Assembly: GCF_017104965.1 (NCBI RefSeq)
Contig: NZ_JAAGPR010000004.1
Location: 62,001 to 126,000 of the forward strand
Length of the DNA stretch: 64,000 nt
DNA from: Paraburkholderia sp. Ac-20340
Lineage (GTDB): Bacteria; Pseudomonadota; Gammaproteobacteria; Burkholderiales; Burkholderiaceae
Direction: 5' to 3'
In this document: piece after piece, positions 8,753 to 17,690 of the stretch
Layout of the letters: each line of letters starts with the position of its first letter
Position numbering within the stretch: position 1 is the first letter of the stretch
Notes under the pieces: model-generated
Seen by the model: the letters and a program-made list of their open reading frames with translations, nothing else
What the model was told of the DNA's origin: nothing
The model's database searches: none
Translations under genes and position numbers: made by a program

Positions 8753-10339
8753 TCAGAAGGTGTAAATGAATTGCCCGGCGACGATATCGTTCGAGCGCGA
8801 ATAAGTACCGTCGTGCATGAGGAATACCGGATGATTCGCGGCGTCGTGACGGTATTCGAACTTCACGGTGATCTGTTGCGTGGGGAAGAACAGCAGGTCG
8901 GCGGTGAGGTCGTAGTGCTGCGCGCCGCGGCATTCCGTGCCGTTGCGCGACGACGCCGCAAAGCAGGCTGGATCGATGCCAAAGCCGCTCGTGGCATTCA
9001 CCGAAGGATTGCTGCCGCTCAGGCCGTAGAGAATGTTTGGCGCGCCGCCGCCATTGGCCGTGTTGTTCAGATAATCGAAGCGCAGCGTCGCGCCCATATG
9101 ACCGAACCACGCGCTTGTCCACTTCTGGTGCCCCTGCAGCGAGAAGCCATACCAGCGCGCCGTGCCGCCGTCCCACGCGCCCTTCTGCTGCTCGCCGTAG
9201 TCGACTTGTGCGTTGAACTGCGTCTTGTCGCGGATATACGTGAGATCGCTTTCGATGTAGCGCATCATGCCGAATGGCGACGACGCATTGCACTGATAGC
9301 CATAACCGCCCGGATTCGAGCAGGGCGAGTACAGCGTGCTGCGTCCGTACATGGCCGCAATGCCGATATCGAGCGCGGTAGAAAGCGCATTGTCGAAGCG
9401 CGCCGAAATCGACGGCACCCAGTTGCTGCGCGACGTATTGTTCGGGCCATCGACCACGGCGGATGCCGTGCGCAACTGCTCGTTGGCGATATAAACCTGC
9501 CAGAAGTGTGTGAAGGTCGCGTTATTGCCTTTCAAACCCATGCCAACCATGCCCGCGGGTTCGCTGAAGTCGTACAGCAGATTGTGCGTGAGCGTGAGCA
9601 TCTGGTTCGACGGCAAGGGCTCGTAGCCAATCGGGCTTTGCAACAGACCCGCCGTGAACGTCGTGAGTGAGTTGAGCGGCACCGTCACGTCGGCTTGCGA
9701 AAGGATATTGTTGCCGACATAGCCGCGCCCGCTGCTCAGCGTCGAGCCCACGCCGCGATTGGGCTGGATCACGATCTCCGCGGCCGGTGCGAGCGGACCT
9801 ACGCCGAAGGTCTTTTTGATGTCGAGATAGACATCGCCAATCTGACTTTCGTAATAGTCGTAGACGCCCGGATCATGATTGAGGAACTGGAAGCCGCCCG
9901 TGCCTTGCGCGCGGTTGTACAGATAGAGCGGATCGATATAGCCCGTCACGCTCAGGCCAGCCAGCGGCCCGGTGGTCGCCGCGTCTTCAAGCGCATCGGT
10001 CTTTAAGGTGAGGCTGTTGAGCTGCTCACGCATTGCACGCGCGTCTTCTTCGGAGAGCGTGCTTGTGCTGGCGATTGTGTTTGTCCCAGCGCTTGCATTC
10101 GTGCTCGCATTCGTGCTTGCGGCCCGCACGATCCGCGCGCTGGTCGCGGCATTCGCGTGCTGCTCGGCCTTGAGCGTCTTGACCTGTTGCTCCAGTTCGG
10201 CAATCTGCGTACGCAGCGAATCGAGTTGTACGTCGATATCGCGCTTACCGGTTTTACTACGGGTCTTGCCATCGTCGCTGGCATGCGCGCTTGCGGCAAA
10301 CGCCAATGCGCACAGCAAAACGGAGGTCTTTATTTTCAT
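8753..10339 (-). CDS. Outer-membrane beta-barrel protein (porin-like)
   Basis: About 528 residues from the ATG at 10339, which begins a signal peptide (MKIKTSVLLCALAFAASAHA); the open frame extends nine codons further upstream. After the signal come a short coiled-coil stretch (LDSLRTQIAELEQQVKTLKA), an Asn/Thr/Ala-rich linker, then alternating strands ending in an aromatic terminus (QFIYTF) typical of outer-membrane barrels. A motif near the start of the barrel (VTGYIDPLYLYNRAQGTGG) resembles barrels of the BBP2/porin type. Probably the outer-membrane pore of the same uptake unit as its upstream binding protein. Confidence 0.86.
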   Translation of the reverse strand: MKIKTSVLLCALAFAASAHASDDGKTRSKTGKRDIDVQLDSLRTQIAELEQQVKTLKAEQHANAATSARIVRAASTNASTNASAGTNTIASTSTLSEEDARAMREQLNSLTLKTDALEDAATTGPLAGLSVTGYIDPLYLYNRAQGTGGFQFLNHDPGVYDYYESQIGDVYLDIKKTFGVGPLAPAAEIVIQPNRGVGSTLSSGRGYVGNNILSQADVTVPLNSLTTFTAGLLQSPIGYEPLPSNQMLTLTHNLLYDFSEPAGMVGMGLKGNNATFTHFWQVYIANEQLRTASAVVDGPNNTSRSNWVPSISARFDNALSTALDIGIAAMYGRSTLYSPCSNPGGYGYQCNASSPFGMMRYIESDLTYIRDKTQFNAQVDYGEQQKGAWDGGTARWYGFSLQGHQKWTSAWFGHMGATLRFDYLNNTANGGGAPNILYGLSGSNPSVNATSGFGIDPACFAASSRNGTECRGAQHYDLTADLLFFPTQQITVKFEYRHDAANHPVFLMHDGTYSRSNDIVAGQFIYTF

Positions 10340-10366
10340 GTGAAGGTCGTCGTATGGACGAATCAA

Positions 10367-10394
10367 GCCACGCCACAGCGCCTCGCGGCGTGGC
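10367..10394 (-). terminator. Intercistronic stem-loop between binding-protein and barrel genes
   Basis: GCCACGCC and GGCGTGGC form a perfect 8-bp stem with a 12-nt loop. It lies in the ~100-base gap between the potF-like gene and the barrel gene on the (-) strand. Such hairpins after binding-protein genes commonly lower downstream expression or protect the upstream mRNA. Confidence 0.5.
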
Positions 10395-10440
10395 CACGCA
10401 TTACCAGGAATTCACTGGAATGACCAGAAACGGAGCAGCG

Positions 10441-11586
10441 TCAGTTGGCTTTATATTGCTGCCACAAACGCGTGACGAGACGCGTCACCTCGGCAGGCAC
10501 CGGCTTGACCGTAAAAAGCTTTTTGAACTGGTCGGGCTGCGGAAACACCGCCGGGTCGGCCAGCACATCGGCGGCCAGCAGCTTCGACGCGCCCGGCACC
10601 GCCGATGGATACGACGTGTCGTTGGTCAGGTTCGCGCTTTCCTCGGTGGAAATCGCAAAGTTGATCCACTTAAGCGCGGCTTCTGGATGCGGCGCGTCTT
10701 TCGGCACCGCCATCACATCGAACCAGATCGGGCTGCCTTCCTTCGGCAGGATGTAACGGATGTGGAACGAACGATGACCGTCGAGCGCCGCGCGCCGCGC
10801 CGTGTTCACATCGCCCGACCAGCCCAGCGCGATGCAGATATCGCCACCCGCAAGGTCGCCGATATAGCTGCCCGTGCTGAACTGCGCGACATAAGGCCGG
10901 ATGGTTTTAAGCAGCGCGAGCGCATCCTGGTAGTCCTTAGGATTTGTAGTATTCGGATCGCGCTTCATATAGAGCAGCACCGTGCCGAATACATCGCGCG
11001 GCGAGTCGATCATCGAAATACCGCAGCTTTTGAGCTTTTCGGCGTTCTTCGGATCGAACAGCAGATCGAGGCTGTCCAGTTTCGCGTCCTTGCCGAGCGC
11101 GGCCTGCACGCGTTCCACATTGATGCCGAGACCATCGGTGCCCCACGTCCACGGTATGCCGTAGCGGTTGCCCGGATCGTCGGCCTGCAGTAGCGCCATC
11201 AGCTTCGGATCGAGCAGGCTGTAGTTCGGCAGCTTCGACTTGTCGAGCGGCTGGTAGATGCCCGCCTGCAACTGCTTGGCCCAGAACGCGTCGGACGGCA
11301 CGACGACGTCATAGCCCACGCTGCCCGAAAGCAGCTTCGCCTGCAGCGTTTCGTTGCTGTCGAATTCCTGATAGACGACCTTCACGCCGGTCGCTTTCTC
11401 GAAGTTCGCAACCGTGGCCTTGCCGATCGAATTGCCCCAGTTGTAGACATTGACGCTCGGCTGATCGGCCTGCGCCAGGTTCGATGCGCATGCCAGCGCC
11501 ACCGCTGCTGCCAGTGCGCCCAGTCCCGCAGCGCGACTGAAATAGCGGCTTGCTGTGTGCCGCGTACTGCCTGTCACCCCTTCCAT
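10441..11586 (-). CDS. Polyamine-type ABC transporter substrate-binding protein
   Basis: 381 residues from the ATG at 11586 (GGGGGAG five bases upstream; a GTG two codons earlier is possible). A long N-terminal signal precedes ASNLAQADQPSVNVYNWG. The mature protein shows the PotF/PotD pattern: NVYNWGNSIG, VVYQEFDSNETLQAKLLSG, YDVVVPSDAFWAKQ, GIPWTWGTDGLGINVERV and GWSGDVNTARRA. PotF/PotD proteins bind putrescine or spermidine in the periplasm. No permease or ATPase is adjacent here, so it may use subunits elsewhere, possibly the Pot-like genes at 54-59 kb. First gene of the unit 11586-7117, divergent from a LuxR-type regulator. Confidence 0.93.
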   Translation of the reverse strand: MEGVTGSTRHTASRYFSRAAGLGALAAAVALACASNLAQADQPSVNVYNWGNSIGKATVANFEKATGVKVVYQEFDSNETLQAKLLSGSVGYDVVVPSDAFWAKQLQAGIYQPLDKSKLPNYSLLDPKLMALLQADDPGNRYGIPWTWGTDGLGINVERVQAALGKDAKLDSLDLLFDPKNAEKLKSCGISMIDSPRDVFGTVLLYMKRDPNTTNPKDYQDALALLKTIRPYVAQFSTGSYIGDLAGGDICIALGWSGDVNTARRAALDGHRSFHIRYILPKEGSPIWFDVMAVPKDAPHPEAALKWINFAISTEESANLTNDTSYPSAVPGASKLLAADVLADPAVFPQPDQFKKLFTVKPVPAEVTRLVTRLWQQYKAN

Positions 11587-11819
11587 CGTCACTCCCCCGA
11601 ATCGATTGTGTGAAGTACGGGGATAGTCTAGGCAGCGCTATTTCTGGCGTCTGTCCTGCCTGGGGGGGACAAGGACGACGCGAAAGGCGCGCCGGCAAGG
11701 GCTTTCCGGTGTAGGCAGCCGTTTTTTTTTGTGCTATTTCATTTGTCTCGAAGGCTGCGCAATGATTGCGGCCACGAGTCCATTTCAACGCCGCGCGCAC
11801 GACGCGCCGCCTGTGCACC

Positions 11820-12728
11820 ATGTCCGCCCATCACGCCTCCACTGCCGATCCGGCCCCTTCGATACCGCTTGGGCAACTCGCGCTGATCGCCGAAGCGATC
11901 GGCCCGGTTGCCGACGCCATCGGCACGCCGCACTTTCTGCGCGAGCTGTACCAGTGCGTCGTGCGATTCGCCGACTGCGATGCGCTGCATCTGCAGTGCA
12001 CGCATGGTACGGGCGAACAGCGCCGCGTCGAATGGATCGGCAGTCATGGACTCGATATCGAACGGCTCGAGCGCACGATGCAACTCTATTTCGGCCAGTT
12101 CGCGCATTGCGATCCCACCTACGCGCGTTCGAGCGGCAGCGACGACGTGGAAGTGATTCAGGTTTCGGCACAAGGCATTGAGGATGCCGAACTACGTCGG
12201 CTGGTGTACGACGCAGGCGATATTCACGACGAATGCATGGTGCTGCGTCCCGCGCACGGCGCCACCTACTCGCTCTCGATCTGCCGCTCACGGCGTCTGC
12301 CGCCGTTTTCGCTCAAGGAACTCAGCCTCGTCAAACATCTCGGGCAGATCGTCTTGCCGATCGCGGCAGCGCATGCCCGGCTGGCCGGTGTGGCGCACGA
12401 TACAGGCCATGGCGGCGATGGCGAAGGAGCCGTTGCAAGCGATGCACGGCGCGCTGTCGATCCGCTCGCGGCCTGCATCACGCAGCGGCGCGTCGAGTTG
12501 TCCGCACGCGAGGCGGCCGTGTGTTCGGCGTTCGTGCAAGGCATGACGGCGGAAGCGGCTGCGCGCGCGCTCGGCGTCAAGCCGTCGACGGTCGAAACTT
12601 ACGCAAAGCGCGCGTTCGCCAAACTGGGCGTGGGCTCGCGCCGCGAACTGCTTTCGCTCGTGCATGGCGAAGCGCGCACGGCGCTTGCTACCCAACTCAC
12701 CGCCGACACCCGCCGCGTACCGCGCTGA
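11820..12728 (+). CDS. LuxR-type helix-turn-helix transcriptional regulator
   Basis: 302 residues from the ATG at 11820 (the open frame starts at 11766, but the extra 18 residues are Arg-rich and not family-like). The C-terminal ~65 residues form a LuxR/GerE helix-turn-helix: LSAREAAVCSAFVQGMTAEA followed by ARALGVKPSTVETYAKRAF and KLGVGSRRELLSL. The N-terminal ~200 residues look like a ligand-sensing domain without a receiver aspartate pattern. It diverges from the polyamine-type binding protein gene across 233 bases, so it is the obvious candidate regulator of that unit. Confidence 0.9.
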   Translation: MSAHHASTADPAPSIPLGQLALIAEAIGPVADAIGTPHFLRELYQCVVRFADCDALHLQCTHGTGEQRRVEWIGSHGLDIERLERTMQLYFGQFAHCDPTYARSSGSDDVEVIQVSAQGIEDAELRRLVYDAGDIHDECMVLRPAHGATYSLSICRSRRLPPFSLKELSLVKHLGQIVLPIAAAHARLAGVAHDTGHGGDGEGAVASDARRAVDPLAACITQRRVELSAREAAVCSAFVQGMTAEAAARALGVKPSTVETYAKRAFAKLGVGSRRELLSLVHGEARTALATQLTADTRRVPR

Positions 12729-12814
12729 TGCGCTTGCGCCCGGTCGCGCCCGCTCGCGCATGCTTGTGTGCCGCCGTCTAGATCAACGTCGTGTATATGG
12801 AACGAGGGAAAGCC

Positions 12815-13360
12815 ATGCGTCCAACGGAGAAAACGGAAGGGCACGCTTCGAATCTTGCCGAAAGACTGGTCGAGCACGGCATCTTCGCGAGCCGCTGGGT
12901 ACTCGCGCCCATCTACGTCGGCCTGGCGCTGGGACTAATCATGTTGCTGGTCAAGTTCTGCCAGGAGTTCTGGCACATGGCCACGGGTTTGCTGGGCAGC
13001 AGCGTGGAAGACGTGATTCTGGGCGTGCTGTCGCTCATCGACCTTTCGCTGATGGCCAATCTTCTGCTGATGATCATTTTTGGCGGCTATCAGAACTTCG
13101 TCTCCAGGCTCGAACTGGGTGGCCACGAAGACACGCCGGAATGGATCAGCCACGTGGGTTTCTCGGATATCAAACTGAAACTCATGGCGTCGATTGTGGC
13201 GATCTCGGCAATCGAAGTTCTGCGTGGCTATCTGTCGATCGAAAAGGTGGGACTTTCAACCATCCTATGGGGAATCGCCGTGCATATGACCTTCGTTCTG
13301 TCCGCCGTTTTGCTGGCGGGAATGGACTGGATAACGGCGAAAACCCGCGCAATCAGTTAA
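12815..13360 (+). CDS. YqhA/UPF0114 family membrane protein
   Basis: 181 residues from the ATG at 12815, preceded by GAGGGA; an ATG-free upstream extension to 12791 is less likely. Hydrophobic segments are seen around WVLAPIYVGLALGLIMLLVKF, LSLMANLLLMIIFGGYQNF and near the C-terminus. The arrangement and the GGYQNFVS element match UPF0114 (YqhA), an inner-membrane family of unknown function. It ends 20 bases before the convergent Fur-family gene. Confidence 0.87.
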   Translation: MRPTEKTEGHASNLAERLVEHGIFASRWVLAPIYVGLALGLIMLLVKFCQEFWHMATGLLGSSVEDVILGVLSLIDLSLMANLLLMIIFGGYQNFVSRLELGGHEDTPEWISHVGFSDIKLKLMASIVAISAIEVLRGYLSIEKVGLSTILWGIAVHMTFVLSAVLLAGMDWITAKTRAIS

Positions 13361-13379
13361 GCCTGCCGCCTTACCCGCG

Positions 13380-13850
13380 TCACTCACAATCGGCGCAGAC
13401 GATACTGATATTGATCGGTTGTTCCGACGATCCGAACATGGAAACCTGCGTGGCGGATTTCATCAGGTCGACAAATTGCGGGCTTTCGAATTTTGTTCGA
13501 CGTCCGCATTTCCGGCACGAGACCACGTGCATTTTTTCAGGCTGACGCGGGCATTGCAGGAAGAACGTCGCTCTTGCGCCCACATCGCCCGGCGTCCATT
13601 GACGGGACACAATCCGTACTCGTTCGAAATCCACCAGATTCCGGTAGATCGAAGCCTGGCTCAGGCCAATCCCTTTTCGATTCGCGAAGGTATAGATTTC
13701 ATCGGCCTTGACGCCTTGCTTCATTTCGAATAACGAAACAAGTACGGCAATGCGAGTAGGCGTCGCGCGAATGCCAATCTCATTCATGTGCCTGACAACA
13801 AAGTCACGCCAGGCGGCGTCCTTAGGGCTGTGCGGTTCAACTTTTTTCAT
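13380..13850 (-). CDS. Fur-family transcriptional regulator
   Basis: 156 residues from the ATG at 13850 (MKKVEPHSP); the frame stays open to a TTG at 13928. The winged helix is visible (IGIRATPTRIAVLVSLFEM, then GLSQASIYRNLVDFERVRI), followed by the dimerisation part with MHVVSCRKCGRRTKFES and a terminal VCADC. The two CxxC pairs match the structural zinc site of Fur proteins. The usual HHDH sensor stretch is reduced to a single His (MHVVSC), so the metal or signal it senses may differ from canonical Fur. It lies next to a haem uptake pair with a Fur-box-like site; control of that operon is plausible but not shown. Confidence 0.88.
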   Translation of the reverse strand: MKKVEPHSPKDAAWRDFVVRHMNEIGIRATPTRIAVLVSLFEMKQGVKADEIYTFANRKGIGLSQASIYRNLVDFERVRIVSRQWTPGDVGARATFFLQCPRQPEKMHVVSCRKCGRRTKFESPQFVDLMKSATQVSMFGSSEQPINISIVCADCE

Positions 13851-13986
13851 ATGGCAATGACCGGGAAAATCGCCTCTTCGACACGATGAACAGACATCGC
13901 GCAAGTCACAACTTCCCCGGTTTCTCAAACTCAGACTGATGGTCCAGAAAGCGCTTGCATCACACCATTCTCAGCATGCCGCGATA

Positions 13987-15063
13987 TCAGGCGGTGGCGA
14001 GTTCGTCGTGCACCTGAAGCGCCAGCGCCAGTTCGCGCCATTCGGCCAACTCGGGCTTGCCGGGTTTGCGCGCGCCAAACAGCATCGCGATGTTTTCACC
14101 TTGCGCATCGAACAGTTCGACCGATGTGACAATGCCGTCGACGGTAGGCTTGCGCACGAGCCACGCGCTCGCAACCAGATCGGCACGCAGATGCAGGTTG
14201 AAACGCTCGTCCAGCACGTTGACCCACGGTCCCATGGTGCGAATGTTCGTCACTTCGCCCGTGTGAATCTGGATCATGCCGGCATTGCCGACAAACACCA
14301 TGATGGGCACCCGAGCACGCGCGGCTTCGACCAGCAGCGTCTCGATCACGTTGTCGGCCAGGCGCGTCACATAACGCGGTTCGGCCAGACGCAGCGATTG
14401 CGTCCGCGTGAGCCCGAACTTGCGCAGCAGCGGGAAGAAGTCATGCGTATCCTTCATCTCGTGCCAGGCGGCATGAAAGCCCGTGACGTCGATTTCCGCA
14501 TCGTCGCGCACCGGCTGCGCAGGCGCTGACGGCTTCAGTGCCAACACCGCCGATTGCCCGGGATCGCGCCACTCCTCCTGCAGTTCGTCAAACGCCGCGT
14601 GGTGGCTATGGTCGCGCAGAAAGACCTTGAAAACCGCCTCGCCTTGCGCGTCGTAGAACTGGAAGCTCTTCATTTCGCCGTTGGCAGACACATCGCGCAC
14701 AGCGAATGCGAACGCCCAGCTGCGATGAAACACGCGCAGATCGATGTCCGCGCCAAGCACGAGACCCACGTGCCCTTCTGCGCTCACCTGCTCGAATACG
14801 CCATCCTTCTCGTGCACGGCCGCCTCGTTGCGCGTGAGCGTCATCACGGCGCCAAGACGCGGCATTTGCGCGATCAGGCCCATGAAATCAGGCTTCAAAC
14901 GCACGACATTGACGCCGACAAAAGCGGCCACGGCCTGCGCTTCGCTCACCTGCATCGCCGCTGCGGCTTCACGCTGCCGCAGCTTTTGCGTGCTCTTGCG
15001 AGCGATATACTCGTCGCGCCATTGCGCAACAGCCTGGGGAGCGGAAAAATCGACTGGATTCAT
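13987..15063 (-). CDS. HemS/HmuS-type haem-degrading or haem-carrier protein
   Basis: 358 residues from the ATG at 15063, preceded by AAAGGAAAAC. The two tandem halves typical of HemS/ChuS are visible: ARKSTQKLRQREAAAAMQVSEAQ with MGLIAQMPRLGAVMTLTRNE and HVGLVLGADIDLRVFHRSW in the first, and DTHDFFPLLRKFGLTRTQSLR with IQIHTGEVTNIRTMGPWVNV and FNLHLRADLVASAW in the second. The family binds haem in the cytoplasm and releases iron or passes haem on. It lies 31 bases after the haem receptor gene and is almost certainly co-transcribed with it. Confidence 0.93.
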   Translation of the reverse strand: MNPVDFSAPQAVAQWRDEYIARKSTQKLRQREAAAAMQVSEAQAVAAFVGVNVVRLKPDFMGLIAQMPRLGAVMTLTRNEAAVHEKDGVFEQVSAEGHVGLVLGADIDLRVFHRSWAFAFAVRDVSANGEMKSFQFYDAQGEAVFKVFLRDHSHHAAFDELQEEWRDPGQSAVLALKPSAPAQPVRDDAEIDVTGFHAAWHEMKDTHDFFPLLRKFGLTRTQSLRLAEPRYVTRLADNVIETLLVEAARARVPIMVFVGNAGMIQIHTGEVTNIRTMGPWVNVLDERFNLHLRADLVASAWLVRKPTVDGIVTSVELFDAQGENIAMLFGARKPGKPELAEWRELALALQVHDELATA

Positions 15064-15094
15064 TGTTTTCCTTTGTGGGTGTTGGAAACGCATT

Positions 15095-17449
15095 TCAGAA
15101 GTCGACTTTCATGCCGACATTGAAATTGCGTCCCGGTGCGGTATAGGCATTGAGCGTCGCGTAGCTCGAGCTACCCGAGAGATCGCGCACATCGCTCCAG
15201 CGCCAGTATTTGCGGTTGAACAGGTTGTTGATGCCGGCTGTCACGCTCACGTGCTGCGTGATCTTGTATCCCGCATGCAGATCGACGATCGTGTACGAAG
15301 GCGTCGAGAAATATTTGGTCGACGAAGTATTCACGTCGCTCGTATTGCGGCGCGAGTTGTAGGTCACGTCGGCGCCCACGAACCAGCGATCGTCGCCACG
15401 GTATTTGATGCCCAGCACCGCAGCGAGCGGCGGAATCGACATGATTCCGCTGGTCGTGCCGTCGGTGTTCTGTTCGGTGCCGTCGGTATAGGCCACGCCG
15501 CCCTTGATTTCCAGCCTTTCGCCCGCGAACCAGTCGAATTTCGCTTCGACGCCCTTGATCGTGGCGTTGCTGAAGTTGATGTACTGATACTTCTCGGGAT
15601 CGGTGGCCGAAGTCAGGCTGCCGCCCACGACTTCCGAATCGATAAAGTTTTTGTAGCGGCCATAGAATGCCGACGCGCTATACGACACGCGATTCGTGCC
15701 GAACGCGAGCTTGCCGCGCATACCGGCTTCGAATGAATTGCTGGTTTCCGGCTTCAAATTGGGATTGCCGACCTGCTCGTAATACGTGTGATACATCGAG
15801 GCCGCCACGCCGCCGCCGTAGTAACTATTGACCTGATTGGCCGAAGGCGCGCGGAAGCCCCGTGCGTACTGCACATACGGCACCATCGCCGGGCTGATTT
15901 CATAGAGGAATGCCAGGCGTGGCGACAATGCGTTGCCGCTGGAGTTGGAAAGCGGCTGTGTCGATGCGCTCGCGGCCGACGTATACGTGCTGTCCGCGTC
16001 GGGCGTCATATGGTAATAGTCGAAACGCAGACCCGGCACGAACGTCAGCTTGTTCCAGCTGATGCTGTCCTGCATATAGGCGCCCAGATTGAGCGTTTGC
16101 GTCTTCGGGAAGTTCTCCAGATAACCCGACGTCGCATCGGCGGTATTGCCGTTGGAATCGGTATTGAACTGCGAAACGCTCACATCGAGACCGTAGACCA
16201 GCTTGTGCGAAAACGGCCCGGTTTTAAACGAGCTTTCCGCCACGGTATTGCCGCCGACAATGCTCTCGCCATAGTGGTTGTAGCGCGTCACGTCGCTCGT
16301 CGTTTCGCCGATCAACAACGATTGATCGGTCGCCGCATTGCGGTAGAAAACCGAACTCTTGACGTGCTGGACATAGCGATTGGTTTCGTCGTCGTGATCC
16401 CATTCGAGTTTCACGCGATTGCTGGTCACGTCGTTGGTCGTGTTGTACGACGTGGTATTGGCCGTGTAATTGCCGATTTCGTACAGGCTGTCGACCGAAC
16501 TGGTGTTGTTCAGCGTTTCGGCGGTCAGCTTGAGCTTGTCGGTGCTGGACAATCTGAAGACGAGTTTTGCCAGCGCGGAGCGGTTGTTATAGGTTGCCGG
16601 GTCGGCTTCGTCGCGGCTTGCGCCCGTGCCGCCGGTGCTGCCGTGATTGTCCAGTTCGTGCCCGTGACGGCCCGACAGCATCAGCATGCCCTGCACCGCG
16701 CCGTTCGCGGTGCTGAATGCCGTCGTGGCCACGCCGCCCCAGCTACGGTCGCTCGAGTCATAGTCCGAGCGCACCGAGAAGTAGGTGTTTTTGCCGTAGA
16801 TACCGAGCAGATCGGCAGGATCTTTGGTCACGAAATTGACCGCGCCGGTCAGGCCATCGCTGCCGTAAAGCACCGATGCCGGTCCGCGCAGCACTTCGAC
16901 GCGCTCGTACAGATCGGTATTCAGATAATCGCCGCGACCCGCCGCGCCCGAACCGAACGAAAAGGTCTGCGGCAGCGGAATGCCGTCTTCGAGCAACAGC
17001 ACCTGATTGCCTTCGAGACCGCGAATATTGATGCCGTCGTTACCGGCGCGGCCCGTCGAGCTGCCGATACCACTCGGGCGATACGCCTGGCGATTCACGG
17101 CCACGCCGGGTTCGTATTTCAACGCATCCTTGATGTCCCTGGCGTTGTCCTCTTCCATGTCGTCGGAGGTGATGACGGACACCGTCGCCGCGGATCTGGT
17201 GGGATCGGTCGTGCCGATACGGCTTGCCGTCACCGACACCACGTTCAACTGGTTCTCGACGCGCGACGCCGCGCTGGACGCGCTTTTAGCCGCAGGAGCC
17301 GTGCTCGCCGCGACACCGGAAGCCGCGGACGAAGCAGCGGCGGCCGGCGTAGCCGACTGCACCGACGATTGTGCCCATGCGCCCTGCGAACCGCACAACT
17401 CGGCGAACGCAAGCGGAATCAGGATTGCCAGAATTCTTCGTTGAAACAC
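15095..17449 (-). CDS. TonB-dependent haem receptor
   Basis: About 784 residues from the GTG at 17449, where the signal peptide starts (VFQRRILAILIPLAFAELCG) behind AGGGGAAG; a GTG at 17482 is the alternative. An Ala/Ser-rich spacer is followed by the TonB-box region (NQLNVVSVTASRIG), the plug (TSDDMEEDNARDIKDALKYE, GLEGNQVLLLEDGIPLPQT, RGPASVLYGSDGLTGAVNF) and a 22-strand type barrel with the haem-receptor motifs FRAPSANQVN and NPNLKPETSNSFE, ending in VGMKVDF. These match the haemoglobin/haem receptor family. A Fur-box-like palindrome lies 70 bases upstream. Confidence 0.94.
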   Translation of the reverse strand: MFQRRILAILIPLAFAELCGSQGAWAQSSVQSATPAAAASSAASGVAASTAPAAKSASSAASRVENQLNVVSVTASRIGTTDPTRSAATVSVITSDDMEEDNARDIKDALKYEPGVAVNRQAYRPSGIGSSTGRAGNDGINIRGLEGNQVLLLEDGIPLPQTFSFGSGAAGRGDYLNTDLYERVEVLRGPASVLYGSDGLTGAVNFVTKDPADLLGIYGKNTYFSVRSDYDSSDRSWGGVATTAFSTANGAVQGMLMLSGRHGHELDNHGSTGGTGASRDEADPATYNNRSALAKLVFRLSSTDKLKLTAETLNNTSSVDSLYEIGNYTANTTSYNTTNDVTSNRVKLEWDHDDETNRYVQHVKSSVFYRNAATDQSLLIGETTSDVTRYNHYGESIVGGNTVAESSFKTGPFSHKLVYGLDVSVSQFNTDSNGNTADATSGYLENFPKTQTLNLGAYMQDSISWNKLTFVPGLRFDYYHMTPDADSTYTSAASASTQPLSNSSGNALSPRLAFLYEISPAMVPYVQYARGFRAPSANQVNSYYGGGVAASMYHTYYEQVGNPNLKPETSNSFEAGMRGKLAFGTNRVSYSASAFYGRYKNFIDSEVVGGSLTSATDPEKYQYINFSNATIKGVEAKFDWFAGERLEIKGGVAYTDGTEQNTDGTTSGIMSIPPLAAVLGIKYRGDDRWFVGADVTYNSRRNTSDVNTSSTKYFSTPSYTIVDLHAGYKITQHVSVTAGINNLFNRKYWRWSDVRDLSGSSSYATLNAYTAPGRNFNVGMKVDF

Positions 17450-17518
17450 GTCTTCCCCTATCAGTACGCGCGTCGACCCCACGAAGGGCGACAGATTTGT
17501 TAAGGGGGCTGAATATAC

Positions 17519-17535
17519 ATGAGAAGCATTCTCAT
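17519..17535 (-). promoter_or_regulatory. Fur-box-like operator upstream of the haem receptor
   Basis: ATGAGAA-GCA-TTCTCAT on the (+) strand is a perfect 7-3-7 palindrome, about 70 bases upstream of the receptor start. It resembles the AATGAGAAT..TTCTCATT form of Fur sites, so iron-dependent repression of the receptor-HemS operon is likely. Confidence 0.75.
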
Positions 17536-17690
17536 TTACAGCTTTTGAAATTACGATTTGTTGCCGTATAGCTTTCAGGCGGCAAGGCGCCGCGAAGCCA
17601 GATTCCGCTGTTTCGGGGGATTTATTTCATATTCCTTACACCGATTGCACGAAATCGGCGTAAGCGGCGCAGGCGGCATAAGCGGATTCG

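Noticed and set aside
15788..17503. 571-codon open frame antisense to the haem receptor
   Set aside because: No motifs and biased composition; the opposite strand shows a complete TonB receptor.
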